NCBI GenBank assembly: GCA_020726005.1
Contig: DYTL01000005.1
Location: 1 to 19,708 of the forward strand
From: Microcaldota archaeon
Lineage (GTDB): Archaea; Micrarchaeota; Micrarchaeia; Anstonellales; Bilamarchaeaceae
Direction: 5' to 3'
DNA: 19,708 bases
Shown: piece after piece, positions 14,314 through 19,708 of the stretch
How the letters are laid out: the number at the start of each line of letters is the position of its first letter
Position numbering within the stretch: position 1 is the first letter of the stretch
Notes under the pieces: model-generated
Told to the model about the DNA's origin: nothing
The model's input: only the letters and a program-made list of their open reading frames with translations
Database searches by the model: none
Made by a program: the position numbers and the translations under genes

Positions 14314-15816
14314 CTATATCGTCCATTCTTCATTTTTGGATGCACGTGTATAGATATCATCTTCATTTAAATAATATTGAGAAACAATGCGTCCTACTTG
14401 ATCAACACTTGTATAATCCTTGGCGACCATCCAATTAAGTATTTCTGTCTTTTTTTCAAGGTCTTCTTTAATTTCATTATCACTCATCCCAGCATAAAGC
14501 GAAAGCAAATCAGCAATCCTTGAAAGTCCGACAATCTGTTTTACCTTATCGTTTTTGACATCCCAACGATGGATTATGCGAAAATCGCCATTTTTGTGTA
14601 TTTCACCGAATTCAAGCACGCGCCTTATGTTAAACCTTCTATGCCTGAACGTAACAATTACACCGGCAAGGGCATCAAGCATTTCTTTTGGAATATTTAT
14701 TGGAGGATTTGTTATTCTACTTACTGTTTGTTCAACATTATCTGCATGCAATGAAGCATAAACGCTATGGCCAGTATGCATTGCTTCAAAAAGTATTTCT
14801 GCTTCGCGTTGCCTTCTTATTTCTCCGACTATTATGCGATCAGGGCGCATACGTAATGCATTCACCATCAAATCAAGCATGGAAACTTCCCCCTTACCTT
14901 CTGGATTTGGTTCCCTTGTAACCATTGGTACCCAATGTAGGAATGAAGGTAAAGTAAGCTCTCTTGTGTCTTCTATAGAAATTATTCTCTGACTTGCTGG
15001 AATCAACCCTACAAGCGAATTAAGAAAAGAAGTTTTTCCGCTTCCTGTGCCTCCTGATATTATTAATGATAGTTCGTTTTGTACGCATATCCAAATAAGT
15101 GCCGCAACCTCCGGAGAAACCGTCTTATTTTTTATAAGTGTGGTTATACTCCAGGGATTCCTTGAAAACTTTCTTATAGTGAGTGTATTTCCAAAATTAG
15201 ATATCGGCGAAATTGTTGAATTTACTCTATCTCCATTTGGAAGATGCGCATCCAAAAGAGGAGTAAGAATATTTATCTGTCTTCCTACTTTTCTTGCAAT
15301 CAGCGATGAATAATCAAAAATCGTTTCCTCGTCTTTTAGCGTGAGATTGCTCTTGCACCACCCGTATTTTTTGTGATAAACCCAAATTGGCTCGCGCGAA
15401 TTGTTAATTACAACTTCTTCTAATTTGTCATCTGAAAGCAAAGTTTCAATTTCACCTAATCCGAGCGCATTTTGCAAAAGGTAGGAAGCTAATATGCGTT
15501 TCTTGTCTTCTGTTAAATTTGGAAAATTTTTATCTAAAATTGCCAATGCAACTTCAAAAAATTTTTTTCTTACTTCACCAGCCTTTTTAGCATCGAGAAT
15601 GTCGGATATATCTACTTTAACTTCGCTTATAAGTTCTGCGCGTAGCGTCGTCTCAAGAATTATCCGTGTGTATTCAGCAATTCCTGGAATTATTATTTCA
15701 TAAAATGGATTAAAGTCATCCCGCTTGATTATCTTAATTTCAACTGGAATGCCGCTACTCTCAAACGCATAACTATCCAAAATGCTTGCACGCGTTATTT
15801 TTTTTTCCTTTTCCAT
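14314..15816 (-). CDS. Pilus assembly / secretion ATPase, VirB11-TadA-FlaI type
   Basis: A 500-residue hexameric ATPase that would power filament assembly. Walker A GGTGSGKT is at 255-262, the Asp box EDTRE at 282-286, Walker B RIIVGE at 327-332, and the His box HTGHSVYASLHADN at 347-360. Upstream lies the N-terminal domain with VVINNSREPIWVYHKKYGWC and the linker GDRVNSTISP.....TLTIRKFSRNPWS typical of this group. All catalytic residues are present and length is usual for archaeal GspE2 enzymes. I chose the ATG at 15816 because GAGGTG lies 6 bases before it. An ATG at 15834 would put that site inside the coding sequence. It starts 24 bases after the winged-helix coiled-coil gene. FlaH is not seen nearby, which argues against an archaellum. 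Confidence 0.93.
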   Translation of the reverse strand: MEKEKKITRASILDSYAFESSGIPVEIKIIKRDDFNPFYEIIIPGIAEYTRIILETTLRAELISEVKVDISDILDAKKAGEVRKKFFEVALAILDKNFPNLTEDKKRILASYLLQNALGLGEIETLLSDDKLEEVVINNSREPIWVYHKKYGWCKSNLTLKDEETIFDYSSLIARKVGRQINILTPLLDAHLPNGDRVNSTISPISNFGNTLTIRKFSRNPWSITTLIKNKTVSPEVAALIWICVQNELSLIISGGTGSGKTSFLNSLVGLIPASQRIISIEDTRELTLPSFLHWVPMVTREPNPEGKGEVSMLDLMVNALRMRPDRIIVGEIRRQREAEILFEAMHTGHSVYASLHADNVEQTVSRITNPPINIPKEMLDALAGVIVTFRHRRFNIRRVLEFGEIHKNGDFRIIHRWDVKNDKVKQIVGLSRIADLLSLYAGMSDNEIKEDLEKKTEILNWMVAKDYTSVDQVGRIVSQYYLNEDDIYTRASKNEEWTI

Positions 15817-15840
15817 CTTCAACACCTCGCGCATATAATA

Positions 15841-17559
15841 TTATTCTTCTTCCCATAATTTTTTAATGAGTTTCCTCAATTCATCTCTTTTTACATCAAA
15901 ATCTTTTTGTTCATCTTCAGTAAGCGTAATATTTTCCCTTATTTCCTGTTTCGCAATTTTTGCACGCTCATTTTCTGCAGAAACAGAAGAACTCGCACGC
16001 AATTCAAGTATTTCAGCTTCTTTTCCAAGCAGCTTCACCTGTTTTGCTATTTTCGTTGCTGATATGTCAAGAGCTTCTATTTTAGTATTTATTTCATCAA
16101 GCAACTTCTTCTTTTCTATAAGCCCATCCATAGATACTGAAAGTCTTTCAATATTCTTGTAATCTGCGCTTTCTCTAAATTTGGTGAACGATTGATCAAG
16201 TGTTTTTTCCGCATCTCCGACTTCTTTTTCTATGTTTTCATAGTTTACTTGTATCTTCTCAAGTTGGACAATATAATCATTTATAGTATTCTCCGCTTTT
16301 TCCTTTATCTTCTGAAAAGTTGAATATGTTGCTATGTCTTTATCTAATAATGCAAATATCGCACCGCTTTCCTCGGCAAGTTTTTTTCTTTCCTCGCCTA
16401 TTTTTTTTCTTAATTCCGAAAGATTAGAAATGAGTTTCTCTATATTCTCAAAAATAGGCAGAGTTTCTCCAACGCTGCTATGAAATTTATCTATTTTCTC
16501 GTCAAGCGCATCGCTTTTTTTGATTAATTCGTTAATTTCGGAGTGAGGTCTTTCATTTATTTTATACTGAGCTAATGTTTCTTCGGTGCTTTTGAGTGTT
16601 TCAAAAAAATGCGCTATTTTTTCTTCATCCTTTTTTATGCGCACAGACATCTTCGCAACATTCTTTTCTATTTCTTCAATAGTACCATTAAGACTTTTAA
16701 TTTCAACTGTGGATTCTTCAATAGAATTTTTAAGTGTATTTATCTCTTCCTTTGTATGAGTGAGTAATTTAGAAGCAGATTCGGCTTTATTGAATAATTC
16801 TTTTTCTTTATTTATTTCATGTTTAAGCGAATCGTAATCTTTGCGTATTAATTCAATAAGTTTTCGAATTTCCAAAACATCTGTATTTACTTTTGAAACC
16901 GAACTGAGTGCATCTTGCACGTTCTTTTCCATGGTTTCTAATTCTTTTTTTAGTACAGTAATTTCTTTTCCAGTTTCCATAATTCCAGGTATCTGATCTT
17001 GTATCTCTGGATTCATGAGTTCATTACGCATTTTTTCAAGTTGCACATGCATAAATTTTACCGAATCTTTGAGTTCGCTTATCTTTTCCTTAAGCTCTTC
17101 AATCGTATCAATTGCTTTATAATAATCCCCTTCGCAAATACTTTTAATTTGTTCAATACCTGCATTTTTCTTCCCAATTTCGTCTATTCTTGATATTATT
17201 GCTTGATAGTTTGTACAGAATTCATTTCTTATTTTTGTGGTTTCATTGAGCTGCGCCTGTGTTTTTACATCCATTTCTCCTATTTTCTGCAACAATTGGG
17301 ATTTTTCAGATTCAAACTTGGCTCTTTCCTGTTCAATTTTTTCCTCTGTCGGCAGACACCATTTTAAATAAACTTTTGTAAGTTGATATTCAATTAAAAG
17401 CATCCCTTCATCTTCTAATGTATGCGCCCAATCTTCTATGCTGGAAATTGGTATATTCAAAAGTCGGGAAGCAAGAGTAATCTCTACTTTTCCCTTTTCT
17501 CTGACCAATTTTATTAGTGCATCAACACCTGTAGATATGAGCATTTCACCAAATTCCAT
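15841..17559 (-). CDS. Winged-helix plus long coiled-coil protein, first gene of the pilus operon
   Basis: A 572-residue soluble protein of unknown function. Residues 8-68 look like a winged-helix domain: ALIKLVREKGKVEITLASRL, then a recognition-helix-like IPISSIEDWAHTLEDEGML and a wing ending KVYLKW. From about 72 to 540 it is nearly all heptad-rich coiled coil with many Glu and Lys, interrupted at about 180-200 (MNPEIQDQIPG) and 345-375. It resembles SMC-like coiled coils, but no ATPase head is present. No signal peptide or membrane segment. ATG at 17559 is 80-90 bases from the divergent gene; another ATG at 17544 is possible. The position as lead gene suggests a structural or regulatory partner of the pilus ATPase; DNA binding by the winged helix is possible but unproven. 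Confidence 0.78.
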   Translation of the reverse strand: MEFGEMLISTGVDALIKLVREKGKVEITLASRLLNIPISSIEDWAHTLEDEGMLLIEYQLTKVYLKWCLPTEEKIEQERAKFESEKSQLLQKIGEMDVKTQAQLNETTKIRNEFCTNYQAIISRIDEIGKKNAGIEQIKSICEGDYYKAIDTIEELKEKISELKDSVKFMHVQLEKMRNELMNPEIQDQIPGIMETGKEITVLKKELETMEKNVQDALSSVSKVNTDVLEIRKLIELIRKDYDSLKHEINKEKELFNKAESASKLLTHTKEEINTLKNSIEESTVEIKSLNGTIEEIEKNVAKMSVRIKKDEEKIAHFFETLKSTEETLAQYKINERPHSEINELIKKSDALDEKIDKFHSSVGETLPIFENIEKLISNLSELRKKIGEERKKLAEESGAIFALLDKDIATYSTFQKIKEKAENTINDYIVQLEKIQVNYENIEKEVGDAEKTLDQSFTKFRESADYKNIERLSVSMDGLIEKKKLLDEINTKIEALDISATKIAKQVKLLGKEAEILELRASSSVSAENERAKIAKQEIRENITLTEDEQKDFDVKRDELRKLIKKLWEEE

Positions 17560-17587
17560 ATTTTTAATTAGAAGTAATAATTAATAA

Positions 17588-17623
17588 ACATTTATATCTA
17601 ATATTAAAAGCAATATTCGCTAA
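17588..17623. promoter_or_regulatory. Shared divergent promoter region
   Basis: The 92 bases between the two start codons contain TTTATATC (17591-17598), a good TATA-like box for the rightward gene. Its complement GATATAAA is about 35 bases upstream of the leftward ATG. TTCGCTAA (17616-17623) is an octamer also found in several other intergenic stretches here. One box may serve both directions, or separate A/T-rich boxes may be used. Confidence 0.45.
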
Positions 17624-17651
17624 TAAAGAAACCGACTATTATGTGTTTATC

Positions 17652-19151
17652 ATGTCAAAGAATTTAGATTACCGATTAAAACGAATAGAAAAAGGACCAT
17701 TACAAAGATTCAAAAATCAGAATGCGGTCTTGAAAAAATTTGGAGAAACCGGACTAAAACTTTATAAAGCAATAAATGGAAAAAAAACAGCTGAAGAAAT
17801 CGTAAAAGAACTTGGTTTTGAATCTGATTTTGTTGCAGAAGTAATTGCATGGCTTGAAGAAAAGGAAATAATAGAACTTATTATAGTTGAAGATAAAAAA
17901 GAAAAGGAAAAAATTGAACTAGAAGATAAAGAAAAATCAAAAGAATCGACTGAAAAATCACCAACCGAAGAAAAAAAATTGGCATCAGAATTTATTTCAG
18001 AACCTGATGAAAAAAAGAAGACAGATGAAATTGAAATTCCAAAACTCAAAAGCAGATTGCGCGAAATAATTGAACAGGAAACTAAGGAAAAAAAAGATGA
18101 AATATCTTTGCGCAAATTAAGAGAAGAAAAAGAAGAGGAACATGAAATTAAAGAAGATGAAATTGTACCAATCGATGAGGAAGAAGTCCTTCCAATTAAA
18201 GAAAAAGAAATAGAATTCGAATATAAACAAAAAGAAGAGCAAGAAGAATCAGAAAAAGAGGAAATTATTCCTATAGAAGAAAAAGAAGAATTGATTCCTG
18301 AAAGTGAAGATTTTGAAAAACCCGAAGAAGAAAAAATTGAACCACGTCTCGATAAAGAATCTGATGAAATATCTCCAGAAACAAAAAATGGAGATGAATC
18401 TGAATTTAATTCTGTTGAAAAAACCATAACAGAAAAATATGGTGAACTTGGCTTCAAGGTTTATTCGCTCATAGATGGCCAAAAAACCGCAGAAGAAATA
18501 ATGAGTGAAACCGGAATAAACGAAGCTAAACTCATAGAAATGCTCGAATTCATGGAAAAACAAGGTATAATTAAACTTGAGCATCCGGAAACAAAAGTCG
18601 CAGCTAAAACCGAAACAAGCATGGATAAATTTGCTCCTCTTTCGGATAATACTTTAACTACTTCATTAAAAGAAATTTGTCCAGTTGAATTACCAACGAA
18701 AGTGAAAATAAATATACTTACTGAAATTCAACTTAAAGCTAATATAGCTCTCAAATTTGGTGAAAATGGCTCCAAAATTATAAATGCAATAGATGGAAAA
18801 ACAACTGACATTGACCTAAGCATCAAATTCAAGATTCCGCTTTATGAAGTGCGCAATCTGCTTCTATTTCTTGCATTAAACAAAATGATTACTATTCAGC
18901 AATTGGATAGAAATGAGGTCTCAAAAAAATATGGTGAAGACTGTTTTGTAATTTATAAAAAATACGGAAGAGAAGGAGTGCTTCTTTACGAGTTAATAGG
19001 AAAAGATTTAGGAATAAAACAGATTTTTCAGTTAATCACAAAAGAAAAAGAAAAATTTACAGAAATATTTATATTTGTGCACAAGGTTCTGGGAATAGAC
19101 CTCCCGATAGATCGTGATGTTATTTATTCTCAGCTTGAAGAAAAAAAATAA
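17652..19151 (+). CDS. Protein with four winged-helix-like repeats and an acidic linker, divergent from the pilus operon
   Basis: A 499-residue soluble protein, function unknown. Four related segments of about 50 residues are visible. R1 28-76 has KKFGETGLKLYKAINGKKTAEEI; R2 261-309 has KYGELGFKVYSLIDGQKTAEEI; R3 368-415 has KFGENGSKIINAIDGKTT; R4 437-485 has KYGREGVLLYELIGKD and is most degenerate. Each would fold as helix, turn, helix and end with a LEEKEIIEL or MEKQGIIKL-like wing. R1 and R2 are joined by about 180 residues of Glu/Lys-rich linker without predicted fold. Similar K-F/Y-G-x-x-G modules are known to me only as winged-helix-like domains in archaeal proteins of unclear role. I use the ATG at 17652; an in-frame GTG at 17643 is possible. 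Divergence from the pilus operon and the shared winged-helix theme suggest a linked role. Confidence 0.78.
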   Translation: MSKNLDYRLKRIEKGPLQRFKNQNAVLKKFGETGLKLYKAINGKKTAEEIVKELGFESDFVAEVIAWLEEKEIIELIIVEDKKEKEKIELEDKEKSKESTEKSPTEEKKLASEFISEPDEKKKTDEIEIPKLKSRLREIIEQETKEKKDEISLRKLREEKEEEHEIKEDEIVPIDEEEVLPIKEKEIEFEYKQKEEQEESEKEEIIPIEEKEELIPESEDFEKPEEEKIEPRLDKESDEISPETKNGDESEFNSVEKTITEKYGELGFKVYSLIDGQKTAEEIMSETGINEAKLIEMLEFMEKQGIIKLEHPETKVAAKTETSMDKFAPLSDNTLTTSLKEICPVELPTKVKINILTEIQLKANIALKFGENGSKIINAIDGKTTDIDLSIKFKIPLYEVRNLLLFLALNKMITIQQLDRNEVSKKYGEDCFVIYKKYGREGVLLYELIGKDLGIKQIFQLITKEKEKFTEIFIFVHKVLGIDLPIDRDVIYSQLEEKK

Positions 19152-19152
19152 G

Positions 19153-19190
19153 CAAATTCTTTTGAATTTGATCTTAAATTACTTTTTTTC
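19153..19190. terminator. Bidirectional terminator between convergent genes
   Basis: CAAATTC (19153-19159) pairs perfectly with GAATTTG (19164-19170) around a TTTT loop. On the plus strand a T7 run follows at 19183-19189. On the minus strand the same stem is followed by CTTATTTTTTTT, so it can stop transcripts from both the winged-helix gene and the small basic gene. Confidence 0.6.
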
Positions 19191-19451
19191 CTTCTTTTTT
19201 GCTTTTACTTTTGTTCTTGCTTTTTTCTTATGTGCTGAAGTGCTCTTTCCAGCTGAAATTATTTTCTTCTGTTCTCCTTTGCTTACTCCCTTAAATAATA
19301 AGGATGATGCAGAAAACTGAAGTGCCTTAATCATATTCACAACATCCTGAAGATTTGAGTATTTTTTTAAGGTTAAGCCTTTTTCAGCAATTTTTCCCGG
19401 GCCTGCAAAAAATACACCTTCTGTTTTTTGTATTATATATTTCGTTGACAT
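19179..19451 (-). CDS. Small basic protein with lysine-rich tail, function unknown
   Basis: A 90-residue protein. The first 60 residues look folded (TKYIIQKTEGVFFAGPGK, then a helix NLQDVVNMIKALQFSAS). The last 25 residues are strongly basic, ending with repeated Lys/Ala/Arg (HKKKARTKVKAKKKEKK), as in nucleic-acid-binding tails; binding is inference. The ATG at 19451 is preceded by GGTGAG only 3 bases away, a close but believable ribosome binding site. A TATA-like CTTTTATATTC lies 32-42 bases upstream. These two signals, and the bidirectional terminator at its end, make the gene likely real despite its size. No family recognised. Confidence 0.62.
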   Translation of the reverse strand: MSTKYIIQKTEGVFFAGPGKIAEKGLTLKKYSNLQDVVNMIKALQFSASSLLFKGVSKGEQKKIISAGKSTSAHKKKARTKVKAKKKEKK

Positions 19452-19481
19452 ATACTCACCACTTTTGTTTCTTGCGTAAAG

Positions 19482-19492
19482 AATATAAAAGT
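19482..19492 (-). promoter_or_regulatory. TATA box of the small basic gene
   Basis: The minus strand reads CTTTTATATTC here, a good TATA-like sequence centred about 37 bases before the ATG. Transcription would start near 19462, leaving a leader of about 11 bases that includes the GGTGAG site. Confidence 0.5.
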
Positions 19493-19509
19493 ATCGTACA
19501 GTTTTCTTC

Positions 19510-19655
19510 CAGTAATTCCGAACATCTTCTACAACTAAACCATTCGCGCGAACCGAACAATATATTGGTTTTATAATTAAACTATTTTTCGCATTTTTTA
19601 GCGAATTTATATAATTTCAAAATCGGAAGGTTTTTATTTACTTGCGGATTTACTG
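19510..19655 (+). repeat. Dispersed intergenic repeat, copy 3 (longest)
   Basis: About 146 bases. The first 129 nearly match 9698-9827, with both palindromes (TTCGCGCGAA at 19543-19552 and CAATATATTG at 19558-19567). The last part, TTTACTTGCGGATTTACTG, matches copy 1 at 3389-3407. This copy joins the left part of copy 2 and the right end of copy 1, so it shows the likely full element. It lies 20 bases upstream of the small gene's TATA box, with no known gene on its other side within the window. Confidence 0.9.
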
Positions 19656-19708
19656 AATAATTATTTTTTAGAATTTTTGTCCTGTTCCCATTGCTTAAAA
19701 ATGTTTAT
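19656..19708. other. Window edge without recognisable gene
   Basis: These bases after the repeat hold no recognisable feature. If the repeat carries a rightward promoter, a gene may begin at or just after the edge (an ATG is at 19701), but too little sequence is present to tell. Confidence 0.3.

Noticed and set aside
15817..15834. Longer start of the ATPase at 15834
   Set aside because: The GAGGTG site would lie inside the coding sequence; it is placed correctly for the ATG at 15816.
9883..17559. Archaellum operon
   Set aside because: No FlaH, FlaG/F-like or multiple flagellin genes, and the platform is split into two proteins. A type IV pilus or Tad-like system fits better.
17762..18457. 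Minus-strand serine-rich frame of 231 codons opposite the winged-helix repeat gene
   Set aside because: Complement of the Glu/Lys-rich linker. Low-complexity artefact without start signals.

Overview
The window is chromosomal DNA from an AT-rich archaeon. The domain assignment rests on gene content: diphthine synthase, an archaeal NMD3, an archaeal/eukaryotic-type tyrosyl-tRNA synthetase, DUF63 and DUF2070 membrane proteins, a class III prepilin, and A/T-rich TATA-like boxes about 25 bases upstream of several genes. The many lysine/glutamate-rich coiled-coil proteins, short family versions (NMD3 of 207 residues) and the pilus-gene set resemble small-genome DPANN archaea, perhaps near Micrarchaeota or Diapherotrites. 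That placement is inference; no rRNA or other phylogenetic marker is present.

Layout. Bases 1-491 carry no recognisable gene but hold one possible hairpin. Bases 492-3311 (+) encode a double zinc-finger protein, a DUF63 membrane protein, a single-pass membrane protein of unknown function and DphB; the last three are almost contiguous. Bases 3426-5252 (+) encode a MscS channel and a purine-type nucleoside phosphorylase whose base-pocket residues look like those of 6-oxopurine enzymes. Bases 8743-5274 (-) form a likely operon DUF2070 - methyltransferase - tyrS. Bases 9012-9635 (+) encode NMD3, preceded by a possible TPR gene relic.

Bases 17559-9883 (-) form a type IV pilus-like operon in the order: winged-helix plus coiled-coil protein, VirB11/TadA-type ATPase, a second coiled-coil protein with a perfect 58-residue tandem repeat, two separate TadB/TadC-like membrane proteins, and a class III prepilin. 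The prepilin signal peptide is only complete if translation starts at a CTG codon that follows a good Shine-Dalgarno sequence. Divergent from this operon (17652-19151, +) lies a protein with four degenerate winged-helix-like repeats and a long acidic linker. A small lysine-rich protein (19451-19179, -) follows convergently across a bidirectional terminator.

Working picture (inference): the ATPase powers assembly through the paired TadB/TadC-like proteins and the prepilin is the filament subunit. The two cytosolic coiled-coil proteins and the divergent winged-helix repeat protein are the unexplained parts, and may be scaffolds or regulators particular to this lineage. A dispersed intergenic repeat of about 130-146 bp occurs twice in full and once truncated. 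It joins paired palindromes, T-runs and a promoter-like sequence.
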